Shown here one piece after another: positions 1-5,549 of a stretch of 11,189 bases of DNA. Made by a program: the position numbers and the translations under genes. The stretch is from Candidatus Methanoperedens sp. (lineage in GTDB: Archaea > Halobacteriota > Methanosarcinia > Methanosarcinales > Methanoperedenaceae). The notes beneath the pieces were generated by a model. The model was not told the origin of the DNA and did no database searches. It worked only from the letters and a program-made list of their open reading frames with translations. How positions within the stretch are numbered: the stretch's first letter is position 1; each line of letters begins with the position of its first letter. The DNA is taken from positions 1 to 11,189 of the forward strand of contig JAHFCV010000069.1 of assembly GCA_023249275.1 (NCBI GenBank). Reading direction: 5' to 3'.

Positions 1-191
1 ACGGACTATGTGTATAGAAATGCACAGAATGTGCGTATATTTACTAACGAACACGTCCTCCCTTTTCCTGGGATTTGCGGGCGGGTGGCTAGAAGGTATT
101 CCGTATTGATTGAATTATAAATGTGTGTGCAAATAAATATGCTTGGTAGTAATATTCATAAGATTATTCTTGAAGGGGTGGGTTTGGGTTC

Positions 192-269
192 ATGAAATTC
201 CCGGAGTTAAATTGCTATGGTATGAAATGCTACCACAGGGAAACGCCCGCTACCAAATTGGTAGCATGA
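192..269 (+). CDS. possible 25-aa peptide, doubtful
   Basis: A short frame begins with ATG at 192 and ends at TGA 267-269. It has two Cys-Tyr pairs followed by His (residues 8-15), and a G-rich stretch lies upstream at 173-188 but is not a well-placed SD. Its last codons run into the first GGTAGC repeat. There is no family resemblance that I can name. It is listed only because it is the best plus-strand candidate in the left non-coding region, and it may well be chance. Confidence 0.12.
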   Translation: MKFPELNCYGMKCYHRETPATKLVA

Positions 270-346
270 CACTATGCTGGTAGCGTCTTGGTAGCATGGC
301 TCTGAGGCTGGTAGCGTGCTGGTAGCATGACACACGCTCTGGTAGC
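229..346 (+). repeat. phased GGTAGC iteron-like array
   Basis: GGTAGC occurs at 260, 279, 290, 310, 321 and 341, so the steps are 19, 11, 20, 11 and 20 bases. Pairs of steps make a composite unit of 30-31 bp: a long half GGTAGCATG plus about ten bases, then a short half GGTAGCGTNCT. Two inverted copies (GCTACC) sit at 229 and 249, again 20 apart. The spacings are close to whole helical turns, so a bound protein would sit on one face of the DNA. Known analogues are plasmid iterons and cooperative operators; which one this is cannot be read from the sequence. Confidence 0.85.
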
Positions 347-369
347 ATTTAATATGCGTAGTAGTTATA

Positions 370-377
370 TTTATAAA
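370..377 (+). promoter_or_regulatory. possible archaeal TATA box after the GGTAGC array
   Basis: TTTATAAA lies 24 bases after the last repeat of the main array. A plus-strand transcript from it would start near 398-402, exactly where the 70-bp direct repeat begins, and would contain no open frame of note. If real, it would make an untranslated RNA or belong to an origin. The match is to a short motif only. Confidence 0.25.
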
Positions 378-400
378 GGCTATTTATGCAGGACTGGCAA

Positions 401-470
401 GACGGAAGGAAGAAAAGTCCACTCTGGGTATTTTGGTAGCGGTAGCAAAGAGGTGGTAGCGGTAGCAAGG
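401..470 (+). repeat. direct repeat, copy A
   Basis: The first 27 bases (from GACGGAAGGAAG) are identical to 627-653, and similarity continues to 470. This copy carries two GGTAGCGGTAGC doublets, at 435-446 and 455-466, 20 bases apart, so it reuses the hexamer of the left array. The copies are 226 bases apart, start to start. Confidence 0.85.
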
Positions 471-626
471 AAGCGGGAATAGATAGAGGAGAGAGAGTAT
501 AGTATAATAATAATAAATAATAATAATACCCCATACAGACTGACACTCTGCTCTTCTCAGTACCCATCTCTGCTCAGTGTGAGTCCCCATCTCCATAGAG
601 TCTGGTCTCCACAGGGTATCAGGATA
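471..626. other. spacer with AT microsatellite, no gene seen
   Basis: A purine stretch (480-500) leads into a TAA/TAATAA microsatellite around 501-528, then a C/T-rich stretch with loose repeats of CCCATCTC. The open minus-strand frames across it have low-complexity translations that simply follow the repeats, lack SD sites and overlap each other. I see no gene in it. Confidence 0.6.
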
Positions 627-697
627 GACGGAAGGAAGAAAAGTCCACTCTGGATATTTTGATAGCTGTACCAAAGGGGAGGTAGCAGATAGCAAGG
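627..697 (+). repeat. direct repeat, copy B
   Basis: Second copy of the block at 401-470. The first 27 bases are identical, then the copy decays: the GGTAGC doublets of copy A are here GATAGCTGTACC and GGTAGCAGATAGC. It ends 14 bases before the stop codon of the leftmost minus-strand gene. The degraded hexamers suggest that copy B is the older or unselected one. Confidence 0.85.
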
Positions 698-710
698 CAG
701 TTGTCTTTGT

Positions 711-872
711 TTATATACGTGGCTCAAGTACAGGCCTTTTCGCCTTCTTGAGCTCGTCTACAGACAGACCGGTGCGAGCAAGTTCAGCAATAACCCGCCG
801 GTCATCGGGAGACTCACATGCGGCTTTGAGTCTTTCAACATCATCTTTGGTGAGGTACTTCTCTTTAGACAT
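711..872 (-). CDS. 53-aa tyrosine-recombinase-like fragment
   Basis: The protein runs from ATG at 872 to TAA at 711-713. Residues 6-40 (YLTKDDVERL, about ten residues to DDRRVIAEL, then TGLSVDEL) read like the first two helices of the catalytic domain of a tyrosine recombinase (XerC/D, phage integrase), where the usual text is LT.EEV..LL, then DR..I.LL..TGLR.SEL. The catalytic arginine of TGLR is Ser here, and the frame ends about ten residues later, so it cannot be an active recombinase. It is either a decayed remnant or a reused helical domain. It is the last gene of the long minus-strand block, 55 bases after the preceding stop. The upstream AAAGAGAAC is a weak SD. The family link is from recall of the consensus, not a search. 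Confidence 0.6.
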   Translation of the reverse strand: MSKEKYLTKDDVERLKAACESPDDRRVIAELARTGLSVDELKKAKRPVLEPRI

Positions 873-927
873 TGTTCTCTTTAATAGGTGTTTGTGGGTA
901 TATTAAAACTGTGCATCTACATCTCGA

Positions 928-1089
928 TCATGCTCTCATCATATCCCGCTGCTCCTTCGCAGCCCTGGCGCGTGTGCCCTGCCATTTGGTGATCGCAGTC
1001 TGGTCCTCAAGCAATCTCTGACTCCGTGCTTTAGCTTTATGAACCGCACCGACGAGTTCATTTATTGGTTCTTCTGCTCTATTCTTCAT
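928..1089 (-). CDS. 53-aa basic helical protein, unknown
   Basis: Its ATG at 1089 overlaps the stop of the upstream gene (ATGA), a typical sign of translational coupling, and it ends at TGA 928-930. The product is rich in Arg, Lys, Glu and Ala and contains no Cys, and it should be mostly helical, perhaps a short coiled coil (residues about 15-50, LVGAVHKAKARSQRLLEDQ). There is no recognisable domain. It could bind nucleic acid or stabilise a partner from the same operon, but nothing in the sequence decides this. The coupling is the main reason to believe it is a real gene. Confidence 0.65.
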   Translation of the reverse strand: MKNRAEEPINELVGAVHKAKARSQRLLEDQTAITKWQGTRARAAKEQRDMMRA

Positions 1090-1565
1090 GCTCTCACCAT
1101 TGCCTGCTGCATAATCAACTGGGCGGGCGAAGGCAACTGCACCTTAACGGAAGCGCTCTCATCCGCTTCGAACTGCTGCAATGTCCGCCTCAATACCTCT
1201 ATGAGCTTCTGGCGATATGTAGGTTGCTCAGGATATGTGTAGCTCCAGTTCTTCCAGTAAGGTCTCCTATGACCAATTTTGAATTTAAGCCCTTCCATCA
1301 ATGTCTGATACTCATCCTTGCTTACCTTTTTTACACACTGGTCAGCCATGATATACCAGTGATACCCCGTACCCAGCGGCGCGCCTGAACCTACCGGAGC
1401 CGGGTTTGCGCGGCATTTAACCGAACTGAACTTTATCTGCCACTCATCGGGCGCTACCTTTCTCTCTTCCCACACCCCATGGGGATAATTCCAGAGGTGA
1501 CTTGAACCTACGTTCATCCCTGAATAGCGCTGGCCATTGAAGGTCTTTGTATCATTGAATGCCAT
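1086..1565 (-). CDS. 159-aa conserved-looking protein of unknown function
   Basis: ATG at 1565 lies 4 bases after the stop of the 276-aa gene, behind a G-rich SD (GGGGGTG). The first 110 residues are rich in Trp, Tyr, Gly and His: SGMNVGSSHLWNYPHGVW (15-32), GSGAPLGTGYHWYIMADQ (59-76) and GHRRPYWKNWSY (98-109). The last 50 residues are helical. Such dense aromatic and Gly motifs usually mean a compact conserved fold, and I have the impression of having met this pattern in phage and deltaproteobacterial proteins, but I cannot name a family. The lone Cys residues (51, 77) do not form a metal site. Its tight pairing with the 276-aa gene suggests a shared job. Confidence 0.8.
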   Translation of the reverse strand: MAFNDTKTFNGQRYSGMNVGSSHLWNYPHGVWEERKVAPDEWQIKFSSVKCRANPAPVGSGAPLGTGYHWYIMADQCVKKVSKDEYQTLMEGLKFKIGHRRPYWKNWSYTYPEQPTYRQKLIEVLRRTLQQFEADESASVKVQLPSPAQLIMQQAMVRA

Positions 1566-1569
1566 AGTA

Positions 1570-2400
1570 TCACACCCCCGGCTGCAATTTCTTCAAGCTC
1601 TTCCAGCCTGTCTTCGCAAGATGCCAGGCATTATATTTCTGAATCCACTTTATGGTCTCAGAGTATGCCTTGCGGATATTGCTATCTGTAAGTTCCTTCG
1701 GGTCATAGTACAGCAGGGTAGAGCCCACATGCTTCTGTACATACTCGGCATGGGCTTTCTCAAGAGCGCTCTGGAGCGGTTCTCCGATGGCGCATGTTTC
1801 GACCTTAAACCCTTCTGTTCTAAGAAGCTCGACGATGTATGTATTGACATACCCGGGACACACCTTGAACAAAACATTCGGTGCGCTGCCTTCTAAGATA
1901 TTGAATATCTCAGCAAGCAGCTTGCGTGTTTCTATAGCAGCGACCATGAGATACATCTTAGCTTCGAATCTCGGCGACTGATAATACTCAACTGGCACTT
2001 CACAGAAAGCGATTCGTCCAGACTTTGAATCATGGATCCCAACAAGCGTGCCGAGCAAAGGGAACCCCCAGCCCGAGTCGTCTATCGAAATGATGCGGGG
2101 CGGGACCTTATTGACGCCAATTGCCAGAGAAGTCTCTTCACACTCGGCGAACTTCTGCGGCTTACAATCTACGCAGTATTCATTACACTCCAATAATGCT
2201 ACAAGAGTGGCCATGTCAGTAGTGACCACTTTCATATTCTCCGCGCTGTCCTTGTAAACCCTGGCGTTCCAAGACAAGGGCGCGCGCATTCCATCGCCCT
2301 TTACATGGAGTACAAGCCACTGGTTCTTTTCCTTCACTTCTGGCAGGCCCAGTCTCTGGAGTGTATCGAGCCGGTCTTTGGATATTGGTTGTGTGGTCAT
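1570..2400 (-). CDS. 276-aa protein, possible RNase H-like fold
   Basis: ATG at 2400 overlaps the TGA of the zinc protein gene (ATGA). The N-terminal 95 residues are not recognisable and include a Cys cluster (72, 76, 79, 87). From residue 101 the text reads PRIISIDDSGWGFPLLGTLVG, a beta strand ending in two aspartates (D107, D108) followed by a Gly-rich turn and strand. This is the usual first element of RNase H-like nucleases such as RuvC and RNase HII. Next come an acidic strand (CEVPVE, 133-138), a long helix (144-170) and a strand-helix unit, VLFKVCPGYVNTYIVELLRTEGFKVE (176-201). Helices fill the rest. The RNase H idea is inference from pattern only. If right, a Holliday junction or RNA/DNA hybrid nuclease would suit an element with its own RPA. 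Function is otherwise unknown. Confidence 0.8.
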   Translation of the reverse strand: MTTQPISKDRLDTLQRLGLPEVKEKNQWLVLHVKGDGMRAPLSWNARVYKDSAENMKVVTTDMATLVALLECNEYCVDCKPQKFAECEETSLAIGVNKVPPRIISIDDSGWGFPLLGTLVGIHDSKSGRIAFCEVPVEYYQSPRFEAKMYLMVAAIETRKLLAEIFNILEGSAPNVLFKVCPGYVNTYIVELLRTEGFKVETCAIGEPLQSALEKAHAEYVQKHVGSTLLYYDPKELTDSNIRKAYSETIKWIQKYNAWHLAKTGWKSLKKLQPGV

Positions 2401-2660
2401 ACCATCACCGCCTTCTCTGTTGGTACGTCTATTGACGGCGTCTCGGTAACTCTTACCATGCGACCCCTGTTCGCTTTCTCTGCGCGATGACAGGGAGTGT
2501 GCACTACACCCAGGCTGAGCAGCTCATGTATGTCGGTATCATTCGCTGCTGTCTTATGTCCGCAATCCAAACAAATCATGGCACCCTTTTTCTCAGGCTC
2601 TGGCAGTTTGAATTCAATAGGCTTTTCCTGCCATAGTTCGCTCTCCCTTATTGGTGGCAT
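2397..2660 (-). CDS. 87-aa protein with CxxC zinc site
   Basis: Starts at ATG 2660 behind GGGAGGTGA, an SD formed by the last codons of the upstream gene, with a 4-base gap. Its stop overlaps the next start. Residues 30-33 (CLDC) and 54-58 (HTPCH) could bind one zinc as in short zinc ribbons. The flanks are charged and probably flexible. It may be an adaptor or nucleic-acid-binding protein, but there is no family match that I can defend. The four-base overlaps on both sides make it a firm operon member. Confidence 0.75.
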   Translation of the reverse strand: MPPIRESELWQEKPIEFKLPEPEKKGAMICLDCGHKTAANDTDIHELLSLGVVHTPCHRAEKANRGRMVRVTETPSIDVPTEKAVMV

Positions 2661-2664
2661 GTTT

Positions 2665-4116
2665 TCACCTCCCAGCCGGCACTTGAATCATAGGTGCCGC
2701 CGCCCTCTTTGAGCGGACAGGCCAGCCATGCTTCTTCGGCATAGCCATGCCGTCCTTGACGTCTTTGAGGATGAGATACCCCGTCATAATACGCTTTTGT
2801 TTCTCTGTCTCGCGCTTCCAGTTATAGTATTTGCGCTCGCTCTTAGTAACAACCGTGCTGGACTGCACCAGGATAGTGCTCTCGGCACGCAGTTCGGCTA
2901 TGGAATCTCCTGTTGCTTTGGACATGGCTTTGAGCTCTTTCTCGAACTGCTCTTCAGTCTGGACATTTATGAGTGTTGGATACTCTTCAGCCCGTGTAAC
3001 AACCATGTCGTGCCTTACAGGAACAACCGTCATGCGCTCTTCGACTGTAAAGGTGAACTTGCGTGTCTCTGGGTTCCAATGCCACACCCTGTTAAGCTCT
3101 GTGCGCTTGTCCTGGGTATAATACGACTGGAACCCAACAAACAGGCGACGCCTGGTATCATAGTACTTCCTGGTGACAGATACCCAGTTAGGCTTGGGCA
3201 TCTCAAAGCACTGCTTCTTGATGTCGCTGTCCGGGGCATCCATAAACGTATAATCATCATTGCCATTAGTTTCCGCAAGATCCATCTGCCAGTCATCCGG
3301 GAAGGCGCATTCGTCATATCCCGAGCTGTCTTCTGTGCGGTCATGGCTGAACGCCACTTCTGGCACCAATCTGGGGTTGGAATCCCTGTATATCCTGATA
3401 GGATTGCCCATTTCATCCGTGCCCATGCGAACGAACTCGCCGTCATTCCGGTTAAAGGTGGGCAGCGTTGATACCCGCCAGATCTTTGCGGGGCGGTTTC
3501 TTCTCTCGAACTTGTCAAGATTCTGGCGCAATGACCCTGCATATGGGCGCTGTCTCTTGTTGGCAGGCAGAATTATCAACCCGCGGTGCCTTTCATACAA
3601 AGAACACAGCGACCCCATGCTCTGCTCCAAGAGTTTGCAGCCCTTCTTCAAAGGATTCGTGTCCCTGCACATCACACAGACATGCGGCACTTCCGGGCTC
3701 ACTGTTTTTCTTACTGATGCGGCTTCCTTTTTCCGTAGCCTTTCAATGTGCTCATTCCAGGCAACTTTGCTGGTTTCAGTTTGCCAGAGCCTGAGACTGA
3801 TCGCTTCACCGATCTTAGGCTTGGACTTCTTGCCGTACTCGTTGCCTTCACAGAATCCAGCGCCCGGTCTCGGCTCTCTTTGTTCGAACACGGTTTGACC
3901 ATAGGCAGGGAAGCACCTGACACCTCCCTGGAAATTGAGCACTGAGAAATCCGGCGTCCTGGTATGTACGCCCAGCTTTACCTGCCGCTCGCCTGTGGAG
4001 GGCTCGGGGTAATAGCTCCACCCCATCACGAACCTGTATGTTTCCGCAGTCATTTGCAGCTCGGTACTTTCATCTGATTTTAATTTGATGTCATTTGTTG
4101 TTTGTATATTTGACAT
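2665..4116 (-). CDS. 483-aa unknown protein with Cys cluster
   Basis: I place the start at ATG 4116 (MSNIQTTND) because AGGAG lies 9 bases ahead. The same frame stays open further upstream, but that stretch lies inside the SLOG gene and reads as noise. The N-terminal third has many aromatic residues (MGWSYYPEPS, 31-40). A Cys cluster follows: C147, C150, C160 and C171, spaced CX2C-X9-C-X10-C, a plausible zinc site. It is preceded by a basic helix (124-137). The middle is acidic (260-300, many Asp and Glu) and the C-terminal third has strands and a coiled-coil-like helix (residues about 388-415), then a basic tail. No catalytic motif is recognised. It is the largest gene in the window and sits directly behind the SLOG gene (25-base gap), so it shares its regulated promoter and is the likeliest effector or partner. 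Confidence 0.85.
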   Translation of the reverse strand: MSNIQTTNDIKLKSDESTELQMTAETYRFVMGWSYYPEPSTGERQVKLGVHTRTPDFSVLNFQGGVRCFPAYGQTVFEQREPRPGAGFCEGNEYGKKSKPKIGEAISLRLWQTETSKVAWNEHIERLRKKEAASVRKTVSPEVPHVCVMCRDTNPLKKGCKLLEQSMGSLCSLYERHRGLIILPANKRQRPYAGSLRQNLDKFERRNRPAKIWRVSTLPTFNRNDGEFVRMGTDEMGNPIRIYRDSNPRLVPEVAFSHDRTEDSSGYDECAFPDDWQMDLAETNGNDDYTFMDAPDSDIKKQCFEMPKPNWVSVTRKYYDTRRRLFVGFQSYYTQDKRTELNRVWHWNPETRKFTFTVEERMTVVPVRHDMVVTRAEEYPTLINVQTEEQFEKELKAMSKATGDSIAELRAESTILVQSSTVVTKSERKYYNWKRETEKQKRIMTGYLILKDVKDGMAMPKKHGWPVRSKRAAAPMIQVPAGR

Positions 4117-4141
4117 AGTTTTCAACTCCTTTCCAACTCTT

Positions 4142-4603
4142 TTAAGAACCCAGGAACCTGACAACCTTCTTACCGGCCTCATTGGCATAGCGGACACAAT
4201 TCGCAGTGCCGCCCGGTGAACCATCAAAGAACGCGGCGAGTACGTCAGCAGCATCCACCATGAACTCATTTCGGCGCTGGTAAGATGCCATTGAGAATAC
4301 AGGAGACACCACAGAAAACCTTGTACAATCCCTGACTGACCGGAACAGCAAATCCCGTGCATCACCTTTCGGCCAGCGAGCACACAGGACAGGCGCAGGG
4401 AATGGAAGAACAAGCCACAGGGGAATCTTATTATCCAGCGCAAACCGGGCAGCATGAGAATCAAGACCATACGCGCCGCCGGTAATCCAAGCAGAGTCCG
4501 GAAAGTCGGTCGCAATCTTACGAAGAGCCGGCAGTACATCATCATACTTAAGATGACGATGTCCTGTGAACGCCACTTTTGACAATTGACTAATTTCAGA
4601 CAT
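4142..4603 (-). CDS. SLOG-family protein (YpsA/DprA-like Rossmann fold)
   Basis: SLOG proteins bind nucleotides or nucleotide-derived ligands in a Rossmann-like pocket; family members include DprA, YpsA (DUF1273), LOG and the sensor domains of several defence systems. This 153-aa protein is a complete single domain: first strand with TGHR (13-16), GGAYGLD (42-48) as the nucleotide loop followed by a helix with paired Ala, strand PLWLVLPFPAP (61-71), RRN (110-112), and GSPGGT (128-133), then a helix and strand. This order fits the YpsA branch best. ATG at 4603 has AGGAG six bases ahead. The gene heads a seven-gene block and has a palindromic operator at its promoter, nearly the same as that of the macro-domain gene. 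The ligand and whether it is an enzyme cannot be told. I am confident of the superfamily, less of the branch. Confidence 0.88.
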   Translation of the reverse strand: MSEISQLSKVAFTGHRHLKYDDVLPALRKIATDFPDSAWITGGAYGLDSHAARFALDNKIPLWLVLPFPAPVLCARWPKGDARDLLFRSVRDCTRFSVVSPVFSMASYQRRNEFMVDAADVLAAFFDGSPGGTANCVRYANEAGKKVVRFLGS

Positions 4604-4617
4604 ATTAACTCCTGAAG

Positions 4618-4633
4618 TATCAGTACCCTGATA
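4618..4633. promoter_or_regulatory. palindromic operator before SLOG gene
   Basis: TATCAGTACCCTGATA is a perfect 6-bp inverted repeat with a four-base centre. Its centre is 30 bases downstream of the TATA centre, so it covers the predicted start of transcription (near 4630). A dimeric repressor bound here would block initiation. The equivalent site before the macro gene (5204-5219) has one mismatch and the same position. Confidence 0.75.
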
Positions 4634-4651
4634 ATTCGCCCGTGATAATTT

Positions 4652-4659
4652 TATTTAAA
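4652..4659 (-). promoter_or_regulatory. TATA box of the SLOG operon
   Basis: On the minus strand this is TTTAAATA, an exact match to the archaeal TATA consensus, within a 20-base AT-rich block that is identical to the one before the macro gene. It predicts transcription from about 4630 and a 5' leader of about 27 bases with an SD. Confidence 0.75.
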
Positions 4660-4675
4660 ATCGACACCGATGAAT

Positions 4676-4693
4676 AAAAAGAAGAAAAAAGAA
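4676..4693 (-). terminator. U-tract terminator after macro gene
   Basis: Reading leftward, the RNA would contain CUUCUUUUUUCUUCUUUUU, starting 17 bases after the macro stop codon. Archaeal RNA polymerase stops at such oligo-U tracts without needing a hairpin. It would insulate the macro gene from the SLOG promoter directly behind it. Confidence 0.6.
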
Positions 4694-4709
4694 GCATCAC
4701 ATCACCCGA

Positions 4710-5189
4710 TTAAAACCCGCGATAGTTTTCAAACTTCTCCCAGGTATGCCAGGTATCACGGCGCGCCCAGACAACTTCGGGACAGAGCGCTTCGATCATC
4801 GGCTGAACTACTGACCAGTCGCCGCCAGCCAGCCCACAACCGAACATCCAGGGAGCATACACAGGAAGGTTGAGCTTCTCAGCCTCAAGACTGACAATCG
4901 GCCATGCGAGGCTGTAAGCAACCAGATCGGTCTTCGGCGACTCTGTTCCCCACCGGTCCTGACCGGACAGGTTGCAGACGTGAAGCTCTGGACCCACCTT
5001 AACAAATTGAACAGAACCTAATCTGAGCTTACCACTGGCAAACATACGGCGATACTCAGAATACACCTGTGGCCACTTTCGCCTGATCTCAAGAGCGAGA
5101 CCGCGCCCCATGGCGCCACGACAATTCACTTGCTGTACAATGACACCGCGCTGGATGCCAAGCAAGTCCTGATTTACAATGTTAGACAT
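4710..5189 (-). CDS. macro-domain protein (Poa1p/TARG1-like type)
   Basis: Macro domains bind ADP-ribose and its derivatives, and many remove ADP-ribose from proteins or nucleic acids or hydrolyse ADP-ribose-1''-phosphate. This 159-aa protein is one complete domain. The strand IVQQVNCRGAMGRGLALEIR (17-36) carries the Asn and Gly-rich loop that holds the distal ribose. NLSGQDRWG (73-81) and TDLVAYSLA (87-95) follow, and PVYAPWMFGCGLAGGDW (109-125) is the phosphate loop. The last feature, GLAGGDW, is typical of the Poa1p/ALC1/TARG1-like group rather than MacroD. I start it at ATG 5189 because AGGAG precedes it by five bases; an upstream in-frame ATG at 5234 would include the promoter. It is a single-gene transcript with its own TATA, operator and terminator, co-regulated with the SLOG operon. 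Phages often encode such domains against ADP-ribose-based host defences, which is one possible role here. Confidence 0.92.
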   Translation of the reverse strand: MSNIVNQDLLGIQRGVIVQQVNCRGAMGRGLALEIRRKWPQVYSEYRRMFASGKLRLGSVQFVKVGPELHVCNLSGQDRWGTESPKTDLVAYSLAWPIVSLEAEKLNLPVYAPWMFGCGLAGGDWSVVQPMIEALCPEVVWARRDTWHTWEKFENYRGF

Positions 5190-5203
5190 AATTTCTCCTG
5201 AAC

Positions 5204-5219
5204 TATCAATACCTCGATA
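5204..5219. promoter_or_regulatory. palindromic operator before macro gene
   Basis: TATCAATACCTCGATA has 6-bp arms with one mismatch and the same TACC centre as the site at 4618-4633. The distance to the TATA centre is 30 bases in both. Two copies with the same position and centre make a shared repressor likely. Confidence 0.72.
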
Positions 5220-5237
5220 ATTCGCCTCCCGCAATTT

Positions 5238-5245
5238 TATTTAAA
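5238..5245 (-). promoter_or_regulatory. TATA box of the macro gene
   Basis: TTTAAATA on the minus strand, in the same AT-rich block as the SLOG promoter, directly behind the terminator of the RPA operon. Predicted transcription start is near 5216, giving a leader of about 27 bases. Confidence 0.75.
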
Positions 5246-5270
5246 ATCGACACTGATCGCCCTTCTCATG

Positions 5271-5303
5271 AAAAAAAAGTTGTGGGGCCGCTCTCGCAGC
5301 CCC
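5271..5303 (-). terminator. hairpin plus T-tract terminator of RPA operon
   Basis: On the minus strand GGGGCTGC-GAGA-GCGGCCCC forms an 8-bp stem (one G-U pair) with a GNRA-type tetraloop, followed five bases later by eight T residues (5271-5278). It lies 60 bases after the last RPA-operon stop codon and before the macro promoter, where a terminator is expected. Confidence 0.8.
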
Positions 5304-5362
5304 GGGAGTCTCTATGTCTTTTGTAACTGGCAAATGGTATTGGAGGGCTTTGCCGATTACTA

Positions 5363-5545
5363 TTATCCCTTTTTCTTATAGACGTTCAGTCCAATCTTGA
5401 CATCCTCTTTTCCGGGCACAGCTTTGTTACCTTCAGTCGATGCGATGATGATGGTCTTCCCGGACGTTGAAGGACCGAATTCCTTTGAAAGGTCTAACTT
5501 GATGGTAAGGATGTTGCCATCAAGTGCCAGATCTACGTTCTTCAT
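5363..5545 (-). CDS. 60-aa conserved-looking protein in RPA operon
   Basis: ATG at 5545 follows the stop of the RPA-associated gene by 4 bases, with SD GGAG inside that gene's last codons. The product is strand-rich: a first hairpin (NVDLALDGNILTIKLDLS, 3-20), then FGPSTSGKTIIIASTEGN (23-40), and a last strand (KIGLNVYKK). The middle text seems strongly conserved to me, and I believe similar small proteins occur in bacteria, phages and archaea, but I cannot name the family or its function. It contains no Cys and no catalytic pattern. Its place as third gene after RPA suggests a role in ssDNA handling, but that is inference from position only. Confidence 0.82.
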   Translation of the reverse strand: MKNVDLALDGNILTIKLDLSKEFGPSTSGKTIIIASTEGNKAVPGKEDVKIGLNVYKKKG

Positions 5546-5549
5546 AAGC

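Noticed and set aside
229..346. GGTAGC array as a CRISPR
   Set aside because: Repeats are 6-9 bases with 5-14-base gaps; a CRISPR needs repeats and unique spacers of about 25-40 bases, and there are no cas genes.
349..695. Two minus-strand open frames over the left repeats
   Set aside because: They follow the direct repeats and TAA microsatellite, overlap each other and lack SD sites, and the protein repeats mirror the DNA repeats.
2728..3471. 247-aa plus-strand frame
   Set aside because: It is antisense to the 483-aa gene, without SD or promoter; the minus frame has better start, length and context.
4117..4545. Longer start for the 483-aa protein
   Set aside because: The extra frame lies inside the SLOG gene, has a low-quality translation and no SD; the start at 4116 has AGGAG.
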